64,000 bases of DNA from the NCBI GenBank assembly GCA_012932865.1, contig SAXG01000053.1, positions 186,001 through 250,000 of the forward strand. Reading direction: 5' to 3'. Within the stretch, counting starts at the first letter, position 1. Each line of letters opens with the position of its first letter. The notes under the pieces are model-generated. The model did not search any database. It saw only the letters and a list, made by a program, of their open reading frames with translations, and was not told the DNA's origin. Shown in pieces: positions 42,559-53,893 of the stretch. Origin of the DNA: Amylostereum areolatum. Lineage: Eukaryota > Basidiomycota > Agaricomycetes > Russulales > Stereaceae. A program made the position numbers and the translations under genes.

Positions 42559-43344
42559 CTACGCGTAACTGGGAAGCGCGAACATGCTCTCGAGCGGGGG
42601 CACGCACGCCTTGGCCGCGACCTCGTACCGCGGAACCTGCGACAGCGCGGCGAGGGACGCCTGGAAGGAGGGCGGCGGCGGCGGCGTGGACGCCGTGCGC
42701 TCGCGGTGGAGCCACGGACGGCCGACGGGCGGCGCCGGCGGCGTTTGCGGTGGGTCCTGCGGCGCGGGCACGCGGGGGCTCGTCCACGGATTGGGCACGC
42801 GACCGCGGCCGGTCGGCACGTCGACGTCGGCGACGCGATCGCGGACGTGCGCGGCGTAGCTGGGCAGCACCCGCCCGTCGTCGTCGTCCTCGCCCGGCCC
42901 CGCGGCGGCCAGGCCGAGGAAGAGCCGGCGCGTGGTGCGTCGCGGCGCGGGCCTCGTCGAGGAGGCGGGCTTCGAGGACGTGCAGGCACGCGGCAGCGCA
43001 GCTGGGGTGCCGTCCGTGAGGGCGACGCGCCAGTGGATGCGGTGGCCGACGAGGACGGGCTGGACGGCGTGCGTCGGCGAGGGTTTCCGGAGGGGGACGT
43101 GCAGCAGGGCGACGACGTCCGTGTCCGAGGGCGCGACTCCGTCGGGACGCAGTGAGGGGCCGGCGACGGGGGGCTGTGGGTGGGGCGACCGGTGGGAGAA
43201 GAGGCGGTGGAGATGGGAAGGATGGGCTCCCGGTCGGGCTTCTCGTCCATGTGCTGGGCGGTGCTGACGACGGTGCGGGTGCGCTCCTCGCCAGCCCATG
43301 CGCGAGTAGACCTTGACGGTCTCGGTGACGAGGGTGGTGACGGA
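42559..43344 (-). pseudogene. Arrestin-like protein, C-terminal half with frame breaks
   Basis: Begins in mid-protein with SVTTLVTETVKVYSRMGW and continues EERTRTVVSTAQHMDEKPD, DTDVVALLHVPLRKPSPTHA, VGHRIHWRVALTDG, LHVLEARLLDEARAA, RRLFLGLAAAGPGEDDDDGR and VLPSYAAHVRDRVADVD, ending PLESMFALPSYA at 42559. These are the C-terminal arrestin domain and tail, but they lie in at least two alternating frames, so three or four single-base indels break the gene. Given homopolymer differences nearby, some may be sequencing error. The N-terminal half of the same kind of protein is at 28541-29365, and the two share 21 bp at the break. The right border is a Plavaka element end. Confidence 0.68.
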
Positions 43345-43483
43345 CATCAGGGAAAGCCTCTCCCGCAAATGCCGCGCCAAGGTCCTCTAATTAGCGTGCC
43401 GTTTAGATGGTGCCCTCTAAGGCGGTCTAGTAGTCAAAAGGTTTCTAAGTCAAGTCCGAGGTTTTTAGAGGTTCCACACATTG

Positions 43484-44607
43484 TCATTGTACGGACTCTC
43501 GGCTAAAATACGGTCCTGTATGTATGGTGATCGAGGAATGACTGACACGGAATTTAGTACACTCCTCAAGGATTATAGCTTGTCCAATGACGGGGAGCGG
43601 TCGCACACGAAACGCGGGAAGAGCTGGACACTCCGTTGGATGTCTTCGATAGGGATGATTTCGGCGTCGCGTCGCCCATTGTGCACGGAACGAGACACAC
43701 GGTACACTGTGTGTCATCTTCTGGCTCCTTTGCGAACGGCGTGAACCATCGTGTAGGCAAGGTGTTGTGGGGGGGTGTCGGACGTGTGGGTAGGTAGACG
43801 GTGTCGGCCGTCTTGGCATAGTCGGAAGACCACGCGCACTTGTGCGACGCGGTAGCCTTGGTCATGACCGGTCAGCGGTGAAATCTCAGACGAGCAGCAA
43901 AGCTCACCTGCTACGCCGCGAGCACCTCCAGCTCCCGATTTAACCAACACGGTGTCAAACCGACCGAACGATACGTCCACGGGTGTCCCGCCGCTGAGGC
44001 GAACATGGACAGCATCTTGCTCGTCTTTTCCGTCCTCGCGTTGCAGACGTCGTGATTCCAGAGCTTAATCTTGTGATACACGGCGATAGGTCTGGTCGGG
44101 ATGGTGTGTATCAGCTTCGTGACGCGCGGGCCCAGGACCGAGATCTGGGTAGTTACACTTGACAATGAATGCTGCGAGTGCATCGGAAAGTCAACGGCGC
44201 GTACAGTTCATGGAGTCGATCGAACGAGACGGCTGGGAGTGTTGAATGTTTCGTCATCTGGGTGTGCATGTGAAGGTGCACCTCTGTGTCCGTTCCGAAG
44301 TGATAGGAGGGTGCCCCGAAGAGCGCCACTGAATGAACGCCGCATGCGCGTTGACCTTCTCGCGACGTTCGAGCCATGCCGTCATTTGTGGATATTCATC
44401 TTTTCGTGGTAGCCCGTACGCGTCTTTCGCAAAGTCGATGTGCAGGCGTTCCGATTGCTCCGTGTTGCTGTTATCTGTTTGTACCGAAGAGCACGATGCT
44501 TGGCGAGTAGTGCCGTGCACCATGAACTTTCGGAAGGTTGAAATCCAGCCGGATTCCGAGATCAATGAGATCGATTTATTGTCGTGGAAGCGCGAAGAGC
44601 ATCGTCC
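43484..44607 (-). pseudogene. Partial second copy of the Plavaka transposase, frameshifted
   Basis: The plus strand from 43343 to the gap at 44608 parallels 45404-46686, the 3' part of the Plavaka element, with scattered one-base indels (for example a run of seven G here against five in the other copy near 45835). The reading frame is broken many times. It is either a real second insertion, with its left end in the arrestin gene, or low-quality sequence at a contig end. It stops exactly at the N run. Confidence 0.65.
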
Positions 44608-44632
44608 NNNNNNNNNNNNNNNNNNNNNNNNN
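44608..44632. other. Assembly gap (25 N)
   Basis: A fixed 25-N spacer, so the true distance and possibly the order of the flanking contigs are unknown. It lies inside the partial Plavaka copy. Confidence 0.98.
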
Positions 44633-45090
44633 GGGTGATGAGGCCGTAAGTCCATCCACCAATTTTTTTGGGGCTGGTGGTTTGTGGTAGACGCACTGAC
44701 GGGCTGATCAGATAACGTCAAGGCGTAGGAAGATGGATCGGTGTCATAGGACAAAACCCTTAAACTGAAATGGAGGCGGAGCGCTCACGACGTGCCACTG
44801 ACAATTGCCTAGGCAATCACGGTGCGCGATGTATAAACTGAATGTACGATCGATCCTCACCATCGCCTCGGTAAGCCGGGTCAGGAGTGCGTCTAATGAT
44901 GTCTTCAGATCTCCATGCCTCGATTCTCATGGTGTAAATCCGGCCGTTGCTTCTAACGAAAACAAATTATACGATAGGCGCCACATGCTAAACGACGCCT
45001 TCCTCCTCCCCCCAGTGCCCCGGTTAATTCCAACAACCTGAAGGGACTTCCAGTACAACCCTATCCCTTTCTTCTGGTTTCGCACACATG

Positions 45091-45390
45091 TTACACATGG
45101 CATCGTACAGTTTCCGTTGGTCGCAGAAGATTTGGACACATTTTCTGGTCGAACGCCCAGGCTGGTGGTGCTTTCAGCGGATTGACGAATGGTGCGTTCC
45201 CCTTGCTTTCCGCCACGAAATCAGGAACCTGTTCGAGGCACAACTCGCTAATTCCCGCGAAATACTTGATGTTTCCATCGGTCTTCTCCGCTAGCAGCGC
45301 CGCCAGACCGAGCGTTGCCGCACCCCTCGCGAGGATTGATTGTACTGCGCTTTGTCTTGTGAAACAGCGCCACTTGGAGGCGTTCGTGAA
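45091..45390 (-). pseudogene. Orphan coding exon cut off by the Plavaka element
   Basis: An open minus-strand stretch without its own ATG reads FTNASKWRCFTRQSAVQSIL, ARGAATLGLAALLAEKTDGN, IKYFAGISELCLEQVPDFVA and NPLKAPPAWAFDQKMCPNLL, ending at a TAA (45091-45093). Composition is clearly protein-like, but I do not recognise the family. Its 5' side runs directly into the Plavaka end at about 45402, so the upstream exons were probably displaced by the insertion. Confidence 0.45.
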
Positions 45391-45563
45391 TTGGGATGGG
45401 TGACATCAGGGAAAGCCTCTCCCGCAAATGCCCGCGCCAGGTCCTCTAATTAGCGTGCCGTTTAGATGGTGCCCTCTAAGGCGGTCTAGTGCGTCAAAAG
45501 GTGTCTAAGTCAAGTCCGAGGTTTTTAGAGGTTACACACATTGTCATTGTACGGATTCTCGGG

Positions 45564-48500
45564 CTAAAATACGGTCCTGTATGTATGGTGATCGAGGAAT
45601 GAGCTGACACGGAATTTCGTACACTCCTCAAGGACATTATAGCTCGTCCAATGACGGGGAGCGGTCGCACCGAAACGCGGGAAGAGCTGGACACTCCGTT
45701 GGATGTCTTCGATAGGGATGATTTCGGCATCGCGTCGCCCATTGTGCACGGAACGAGACACGCGGGTACATCTGTGTGTCATCTTCTGGTTCCTTTGCGA
45801 ACGGCGTGAACCACTCGATGTAGGCAAGGTGTTGTGGGGGTGTCGGACGTGTGGGTAGGTAGACGGTGTCGGCCGTCTTGCAGATAGTCGGAAGACCACG
45901 CGCACTTGTGCGACGCGGTAGCCTTGGTCATGACCGGTCAGCGGTGAAATCTCAGACGAGCAGCAAAGCTCACCTGCTACGCCGCGAGCACCTCCAGCTC
46001 CCGATTTAACCAACACGGTGTCAAACCGACCGGGAACGATACGTCCACGGGTGTCCCGCCGCTGAGGGCGAACATGGACAGCATCTTGCTCGTCTTTTCC
46101 GTCCTCGCGTTGCAGAGCGTCGTGATTCCAGAGCTTAATCTTGTGATACACGGCGATAGGTCTGGTCGGGATGAGTGTATTATCAGCTTCGTGACGCGCG
46201 GGCCCAGGACCGAGATCTGGGTAGTTACACTTGACAATGAATGCTGCAAGTGCATCGGAAAAGTCAACGGCGCCGTACAGTTCATGGAGTCGATCGAACG
46301 AGACGGCAGGGAGTGTTGGATGTTTCGTCATCTGGGTGTGCATGTGAAGGTGCACCTCTGGCGTCCGTTCCGAAGTGATAGGAGGGTGCCCCGAAGAGCG
46401 CCACTGAATGAACGCCGCATGCGCGTTGACCTTCTCGCGACGTTCGAGCCATGCCGTCATTTGTGGATATTCATCTTTTCGGTTGGTAGCCCTGTACGCG
46501 TCTTTCGCAAAGTCGATGTGCAGGCGTTCCGATTGCTCCGTGTTGCCATTATCTGTTGTACCGAAGAGCACGATGCTTGGCGAGTAGTGCCGTGCACCAT
46601 GAACTTTCGGAAGGTTGAAATCCAGCCGGATTCCGAGATCGATGAAGATCGATTTATTGCCGTGGAAGCGTCGAAGAGCATCGTCCATCTGCGCAAGGGT
46701 TTCATCTGTATGGGATGGATATTGGGCAAGGTAGAGGAAGTCGAGAATTCCTCGAACAGCGCGGATGAGGCGGGCAGGACTGCGGCCATCTGGGAGAGGA
46801 AGATCTGCAATCAGACCGAGGAGAATGCGCGCGATGTGCTTGTGCTCTGTACCCGACACTCGGACAAGCGAGCTGATCCCATGTGTGAAGAGGCGAGCAT
46901 GGTGGTTTGGTGGCATCCGACGACAACGGGCATCAATTTCATCAGGCCCGAATGCTTGCGGGTCCGAAATCCATGCAATGACATGCTTGATGACTCCTTG
47001 ATACATCTGGTGGAGGATATCGGGTGTGCATGAGGCAAAGATGTTTACATAGGGCAAATCTTCCCAGAACGGATGGAAGATAGGGCGGAGGCGCGCCTCA
47101 CGACATGCAGCGTGGTAGGTTGTGGGATCACCATCGGCCAGTTCAAAGACGTCCAATGCATCGTCCGCATCACGGAAATCGAGGTCCGTGTCATCATCGT
47201 ACTCTCCGAGAAGAGCGTGCGGAATCGGACATCTTGGACAGTCACCATAGAGTGTCACCGTCACAAGAACCTGCTCCGGATAATCCCCAACGAATATAGC
47301 ATAGATGGGATGACAGCGACGCCAAACACCATCACCGCTGACCATGGCGATTCCGGTTTCTCCGATGTCCTTGATGGGTGCGAGAATCCGACGCATGCAC
47401 TCATGGAAAACGTTGCCGGTTGCACGGCGTCGGGCAGCCTTGTTGGAGATGTGGTCCAGCTTTGCTGTGGGTAGGTAGCCAATGAGGACTTGCGCTCGAC
47501 GGGAGGGCTTGCGACGGATGTCCTTCGGGATGTTTCCGATTGTCATGTAGACCGGGTATGCTGTCTTCCCGCGAAAGAGCGTGAGCTGCGTCTTGTCCGA
47601 TGATATGATGAGGGGGATGATTGTTGCGCCAGGGAGTTTTGCCTCGATGCTTGTCTGCGGAAGAGAAAATTCATGTTAGGTCGGAGGAGGGAACCGTAGA
47701 AGATGATGCCAAGCACCTGCACGTTCCACCACCAAGTGCCCGTGTTCATCTCATCGTACATCCGAATCGTCATGTCGGCATCTTGGTAGTGGCGCTCCGG
47801 GACCATGATCAGGTGTTGTGCAAATTCAGGGTCGCTGTACAGCGCGCGGATGCAAGGAACAATATCGCGAAAGTACACCTCAAAGTTCTCGCCGCCGACC
47901 TGGATCTCCTCCATCATGAACTTCGGCCGACCAGGCAGTTGTTCGTCGATGATCTTGTTGAGCTGAGCCGACGAGCGGAACGAGAGGTCGAGTTTCTCGG
48001 CAAGCTAAGTAAAAGAGGGAAATGAGCATTGAACTTGACGCGTGATCAATTGAATGCATACCTCGTCCATCTGGAGGAGCTCAGACACCGCGGTTGATGT
48101 TGGCCCACGTGTTTTTGCCCAGTAAGCCATGGACCAGTCGAGTTTCGACTTGAACGGTGCCCAGATGTTTCCCGTGTTCCCGGATTCCAAATGCGAACGC
48201 AGTGTGTCGTACTGCGACGCGGATGCCTCTGAAGTGAGAGGTGTGCCAGCGCTCTCGCTCGGGAACGGCACGATCGTCGGGTGCACCCAGAGCTTTCCTT
48301 CAACACGTTGTCGTTCTTCGGGTGTAAAGAGGCGGCCAGAAGTATCTTGCGGAGCCACTAGTTCGTCTGCAGGCAGTTCTCCTGGCGCCGATTGGGGTGC
48401 ATTCGGGTTGATTACGGGCTCCAAGATGCGTCCGAGCTCCTCAAAGTTGCGCACATCCTCCTCTTCATCCGCTTCATCTTCTTCCGTGGTTGCTTGATCC

Positions 48501-48866
48501 CTGTCAGAGACCGACATAGGAGCCGGAAAAACATTGTCAATGTCCATAGGAGTTGCACGAGGATCGTCGGGAGTGGTGCCAGCTGGATCGTCGAGTCCGA
48601 GTTCAGCAGGTGTGTAAACTTTCCGAAAAGTAGTCTGCGCCGACGCTGGTGTTCTCTGCTGACATGCCCTCCGCAACTTGATGATTCGGCGGTGCTACGA
48701 GACCGGGGAACAGGCTTTCTTGAAGAGCCTGGTACGCCGTGTGAGCAGCTTTGCATTCTTCCCGCGCAGTTTGTCTCCAGTGGTTCGTACGCCCACGCGG
48801 CGAGAAGCTTTTGTTGCATCCGTTGCACACTACAGAAGCCTTGGCCGTGGGCAGCTGATACGCCAT
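45564..48866 (-). CDS. Plavaka-type transposase
   Basis: DDE-type transposase of the Plavaka family common in Agaricomycetes. ATG at 48866 gives MAYQLPTAKASVVCNGCNKS with an N-terminal zinc finger (CNGCNKSFSPRGRTNHW), then an acidic linker (TTEEDEADEEEDVRNFEELG). The conserved core follows: LPGRPKFMMEEIQVGGENFE, IIPLIISSDKTQLTLFRGKT, YPVYMTIGNIPKDIRRKPSR, then CPRCPIPHALLGEYDDDTDL, CTPDILHQMYQGVIKH and FHGNKSIFIDLGIRLDFNLP. The C-terminal part includes VSFDRLHELYGAVDFSDALA and ends near SFLDHHTYRTVF at 45564. About four introns fit. One compensating pair of frame errors near 45760-45840 replaces the expected HLAYIEWFTPFA stretch; a short G run there suggests a base-calling error. It was probably active recently. 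Confidence 0.82.
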
Positions 48867-49181
48867 GAGGATACAGCGTGCGTTGGAGGCTGTGATGTGG
48901 AGGAGGGAAGGTGCGCTATATCCAATTTCACTATGCGCGGAGGAAGTCAGCCGCCTAAATTCACCAAGTCCGTCTAAAACTCACCAAGACACCACCAGAT
49001 GTGAGAACGCTCGCGCTCCGAGTCCGCACTATTACGAAACCTACGGTCATGTCAGCAAATAGTGCAGGACTTCTTATAATCGAACACTAACCTCGCCGTG
49101 TTGACAGGCATCCTCGCTCCTCTTCGTCTTCCCTCTTTCCTTCTCCCCTCTTTTTCTTTTCCGTTCCCCACCGTCAACGGC
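48867..49181. promoter_or_regulatory. Divergent promoter region of Plavaka element
   Basis: 315 bp between the two head-to-head start codons. It carries CCGCCTAAA and GTCCGTCTAAAACTCACC, similar to motifs at the element's left end, and a pyrimidine-rich run before 49182. Both promoters must lie here. Confidence 0.5.
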
Positions 49182-51747
49182 ATGAGCTACCAGTCGCGAA
49201 TGTTGCGAACGTCGCGGCGCAATACTTCGTCAGCCTCTGGGACTGCCAGCGCGGCGCTCTCGCCAGCGCAGAAGGCTGCTGCTACTCGCGCTCGCACCAA
49301 GGCGTCGAAGGCTGCCGCTGCAGCACAATTACAGCGAGAGCAAGATCCTGTAGATGGTATGTCAATAGCTTTTCCCGTCAAGTAACTGACAACTTACCAG
49401 TTTTTTGTCCACTGGCTCTGTGGGCCGTGGCTGAAATAGATATTGCGGAGTCCGAGCCTGGTACTGCCGGTACGTTGTATTTCTGGCTTTGTTTTGTGTC
49501 TTCCAACTCTCACACTTCCCTCGTTTAGCTTCGGGCAAGAAAAGAAAGGGGGGGAAAGGTGTTCAGGCCAATGGCCCAGTGTCGAAGAAGTCGAAAACTC
49601 GGAAGAGTGAGTTCGTTCGCGTTCAATGGCATGCGTTCCCACGGGCTGACATCGTCGTTCCACTTTCTTTAGCGCGCGCTCCTCAGCTTGTTCTTCAAGA
49701 GGACGAGCTTCCGCCCGTTGCCCTGAAGCTCTACGTGGACGGCACAAAAGGCAAGGCGAAGGCGGTTACCTCGGGTCACACAGGTGTTGCCATGATTGAG
49801 GTATGTACTTCGTATTGGGTTCCGAGTTGCTGATTCATGGACTTGTTTGTAGGACGAAAACGACGATGATGACGATAACGGCCTCTCGCCGCTCTCTGAA
49901 GATGATTTCGACCAAATTGAAGATGACGACGGGGAGGAGTTGCGTGAACTGGCAAAGATGAACCCAACGCAATTCCAGCGTCAGGTGAATCTTGAGGTAT
50001 GTTACTCTTAACTACCTCAAGTGCAGTGTGCTAACGGCTACTTACCATAGCGTCCTACCTGGCTCTCCAATGCAAACTCGGCCGCGTCTTCAAGCCAATC
50101 GTCGGTTCCCATTGATCCCCGCCTCGATACCTCTCAAGCCATCGCAGGGCCGTCAACTTCTAACACAGGTCCCTCTGCTCCGTTCGCTGTCCCTCCTGTC
50201 GCCCCGGTCTTGGCTCCTCTTCCTCCAGCCATCCCTGTTCATGTCCCCGCCGCCGCTCATTCCGCTGCCGCTCAGGCTCTGCCCGCCGTCCCTGCCATTG
50301 TCTCGGCTCCTCTCCCTGCTGCCCCTTCCTCGGATTTTGTCCCCACATCGGCTGCACCCACCGCCGCCGCCGCCGCTCCACCCGCCGCCGCCGCCGCCAC
50401 CGCCGCCACCGCTGCCACGGCTCCTCCTGCCACGGCTCCTCTTGCCACGGCTCCTTCCGCTGGTCTTCCTGTCGCATCTGTCGATGCTGCCCCCGGAGAG
50501 CAAGTTCAAATCAACGAAGATACCACTGGAGGTAATGTCCGCCAGAGATACCTTTGGCGGATTTTAGGTCTCATAGGCGACCGTTTTGTCTCTGATGCTG
50601 AAGGTCCTCTAGCGGCCGGCGTGATCAACCTTCCACCAGCAATAGCAGGAGCCGTCGGAGGCGAGTTTCCGGAGAATACGAACTTGGTTCTTGGAGGCCC
50701 GCACCAGCGGATGTCTCTTCGAGTGCAATCGCACATCGTTCAACTTGGAATCCGTGATGCTTTCATTCAAATTATATATGAGATCCTTCTAGTCCATGGG
50801 TTTCCCGACGCGACGCTCAGTGAGACGTTCTCGCGCAATGCACTGATCCGGGCGGCGTCTCTCCGCAATGTCTGTATCGACATGCACCGTCGTTTGCTCC
50901 AGGAACCTGGGTACATCAACCGTCTCATTCCCTTGGTAAGTCGGTTCGGTTTTTTCCTGGCAGCACGGTTCTCAGACCATTTTGTACTAGCCCATCGCTC
51001 GTATTGGTATCTTTCGCTTGAGGTTCAAGGAATCCAGCGACAATCATGTTGTTGGAATGTACAACCTGCTTCCTGAAGGGGAGCACAGTCAAACCGCGGT
51101 AGCTTTTGCTGTCCGGGATTATAACTACATATTCCGTCGCAACTCTCCTGTGCGTTTTCCGCCGGTTACTTCTCTGTGGTTTTCTACTGACCTATATCAT
51201 CCTGTAGGATGGGTTGACTGGGGCTGTGCGCCGTGGTCAACCTTACCGTCACCCAATCGGGATCGCGATTCTTCACCAGACCGTTTTCGCCAAGGGAATT
51301 CCGGACAGCTTCCGCGATAGGTTCCCGTTTACGATCGACTCGGTAACTAACCAGCGCCGCCTCGAGCTCCCAAAGGCAATGGTTGCACTGGCATTCACGG
51401 CGGTGAGCAACTCGGTTTGATCCCAATATGATGAACCTTTGCTTATCTTTGTGTAGGTTTACGCATCTTTGCACGAGCGTCGATCCGGGCATCATGTCAA
51501 GTCTGATTTCTCGGCGGGGACATACCTGGATGTGTACGGCGGCCATATTGCCACTTTGAACGAGATGGAGAACACTCGCCCCCCGTTCTACCACAGCTTC
51601 ATGTCCGGTTTGTACACGGCGGCCTCGTAAGTTGTTTCCCTGTCCTTTCAATCCATTCCACTCATTTGTCTGTCCAGAACGGGCCCTTCGTCGGTGCTGC
51701 CCGCCCCCGGTGTTCCTGCTGCCTTGATTGACTATAATGATGAGTAG
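49182..51747 (+). CDS. DUF6532-domain protein, Plavaka partner
   Basis: Starts MSYQSRMLRTSRRNTSSASG. The N-terminal third is basic and Ala-rich (TRARTKASKAAAAAQLQ, GKKRKGGKGVQ), probably nuclear. An acidic stretch DENDDDDDNGLSPLSEDDFD precedes a long Ala/Pro low-complexity linker around 50180-50490. The C-terminal half is a DUF6532-like domain: VQSHIVQLGIRDAFIQIIYE, HGFPDATLSETFSRNAL, HQTVFAKGIPDSFRDRFPFT, LPKAMVALAFTAVYASLHER and TYLDVYGGHIATLNEMENT. About nine short introns fit in phase; TAG at 51745-51747. Function unknown. It is divergent from the transposase at 315 bp, which suggests a joint role in the element, for example chromatin or DNA binding. Confidence 0.7.
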
Positions 51748-52619
51748 ATGTGTGTCCCCCTCCCGCTATGTTTACGTTTACTTCCGCTTTAGTCGACTCT
51801 CGTAATATGTGTTCGTGTACAACGGTTCTCGCTCATGCTCCGCACACCCCCGCTCTATTTCCCCTCGCATCCGTAGCTTCATCCCCCCCCTTCCGCTCAT
51901 TTGGCATTAACACTTACTTTACAATCCGTGCCTCGTGCTAATGTATGAAAAATGGATACCCGGTTTCTCTAATGGTGTCTGAGCAAGCTGTAAAAGCCGT
52001 GACAAAGGCAGGACAACAGTATCTAAAAATGAACCAAACCTATGTTGAGAAAATGCTTGGATGCTGTTGAGATCAGTTTGAGATAACTGTTGGTATGCGG
52101 CTGGACCAAGATTGTACCGTCTTGAGAAACCATTAGCCGCCAAATTAGATCCAGTAGTAAGAGGACCTTCCTAAACACGTCAAATCCTCTAACTCACCGT
52201 TTAGGTCCAATATCCTCCAAAAAGATCCAATTCGCACGAGAGGTTTTTACAGATGTTGCACTTTCGACTTGACCACCGCGCGACGTGCTCAGATTCGTAT
52301 GTGAGGATTTCCCGATCTTTTGAACAACGGTAAACTGAGAGGGGAAATGCCCGTCATGTTTGAGAGAGCTATTTGCGTTCATTGAAGTATTGGCTAGAGG
52401 GGTCGGGGGCGAGGGCCTAGTGGGGATGAAGAGCTGAGGCTAAATTGACGTGGTTATATACTGAATCATTCACAGCGGATTGTCGCGGGACAAAAGAAAC
52501 AAATGCGTTATCACCATATTCATTTGCTTGTGCGCCGACAAGGGAGAGAAGGTCAGTCTGAAGGTTGTCTGAAGGTGCAATTAAGATACTAAGTAGTAGC
52601 CGTGGCACCGGGCCTCCCG
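51748..52619. other. 3' flank of DUF6532 gene and start of duplicated host segment
   Basis: Up to about 52240 it looks like element-terminal sequence with CTCTAA/TTTAGG motifs. From 52377 to 52560 it is homologous to 55770-55960 (ATTGA[AG]GTATTGGCT, GCGGATT.TC.CGGGACAAAA), a dispersed copy of the sequence preceding the DUF6535 gene. No gene called. Confidence 0.5.
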
Positions 52620-52885
52620 GAACGGGCCGAGGATATCGGCGACCGTGGGAAGAGCGGCGCGGGCACGGAATTCCACTGGATTCTCATGGAAAATCGTAAG
52701 TAAGCAGATGCCAGATGGGTATCCGCTCACTTTCTATCGTTTGTAACACGATCGCATCGCTAGAGATCGGAGATCATGCAATGTCTAGACATCCTGCACA
52801 CTGCCAGAGCGAATTTCAACCCATCGCTCTCACTAACACGAGAGACTCGGATGGTGTCCAGTCTACAACGATTCCTTTGTATCGC
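52620..52885 (+). pseudogene. Decayed 5' copy of the DUF6535 gene
   Basis: ACCGTGGGAAGAGCGGC, then ATGGAAAATC|GTAAGTA, TCGTTTGTAACACGATCG, AGATCGGAGATCATGC and GATGGTGTCCAG follow in the same order as at 57150-57450, where they are promoter, exon 1, intron 1 and exon 2 of the DUF6535 gene. Here the second exon soon reaches a stop and the membrane domain is missing. A non-functional remnant. Confidence 0.6.
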
Positions 52886-53893
52886 GTAGCCCTTCTCGGC
52901 CATCGGCAAGCGGACGATTGGCGAGATTCCATTCAGCCGGTACCTCGGCGGTTGCTCGGCGGGCTTAAACGGGGCTTCGTCCTTCCTCGTCCTTCGTCCC
53001 TCGTCCTTCGTCACTCATCCTCCTTCGCCCAGCCCTTTCCATCGACTTCCACGATACCCATGGAATCAACGGCGAAGGCCTACATCCGCTTCACGCTCGT
53101 CTCGACTTGGATCCCACCACCCGTCCTCCGGCTCCTTGAGCCCCCCATTCTCTCCCTTCGAACAGAGTACGAGTGTGTCGTATCCTACAAGTTGGGCTGC
53201 CGCGCAGGTGCATGTTGTACTCCAACCCTCTCGGCGCGTCTCTTTCTCTTCACAGACCTTTCGACATCGTTGTGGGGGACCACAGGTTGAAGTGGATTCC
53301 CCCAAGGTAATGTGTTCACGTCGTGCCGCATTCCGGAGGGTATTTGGATGGGTGATTGTCGAAGGCAGAGACGAGCGGGGGGTCGGAGCGTGTCCGCAGA
53401 TATCTCAACTCCAAAGGAGGAAGGCACTCTTACTCGCGTGAGTTTTCTTCTTCTTTCTTCTCTCGTCAAGGTGCGAGACTGACATCGCGATAGGCTGGCT
53501 TCCCTTCTGCTGCCGTTGCGACATCCATCGAGGGGGCTTGCAGTCGATAAAACGCACATTTCCACCGACTTTCTCGTACACGTCATGTCCTCCCTTGAAT
53601 GAACGGCCTTCGCCGTCGACGTAAATACCACAGTACCCTCGGGGACAATACACTTCCATTGACGTGTCGCTCTTGGATCAACTTCTCGTGACTCAGAATC
53701 TCCTTCTCCACACCTGCCCTTGCCTCGACCAATAATGGTCACGCAAGTACCTCCAGAGCGGTTCCTCTCACCCAATAGGGCCGTGTTTGCTACCCCTCCG
53801 TCTTCATTTCACCGCCTTTCTCTCCATCGATTGATTCGCGTTCAACATCATGGCCTACGTCAACCCGGCGGTGGCTGTTCCCACAGGCCCTCC
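52886..53893. other. Unresolved stretch with coding-like pieces on both strands
   Basis: A plus-strand ATG at 53060 gives MESTAKAYIRFTLVSTWIPP and EYECVVSYKLGCRA before an intron, and later PFDIVVGDHRLKWIPP in another phase. The minus strand near 53640-53500 reads CPRGYCGIYVDGEGRSFKGG. I cannot form one consistent gene; it may be a degraded gene. A CCTCGTCCTT microrepeat sits at 52980-53025. Confidence 0.3.

Larger units (their letters stand above)
45404..52240. mobile_element. Plavaka-type DNA transposon with two divergent genes (limits approximate)
   Basis: The left limit is set by where 43343 and 45404 start to agree (CATCAGGGAAAGCC). The right limit is a guess: CCTCTAA, CGTTTAGG and GTCTAAA motifs cluster just inside the left end (45440-45535), at 48950-49000 and again at 52160-52230. 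Contents are the transposase (minus) and a DUF6532 gene (plus). I could not identify a clean terminal inverted repeat pair or a target duplication. Confidence 0.4.
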
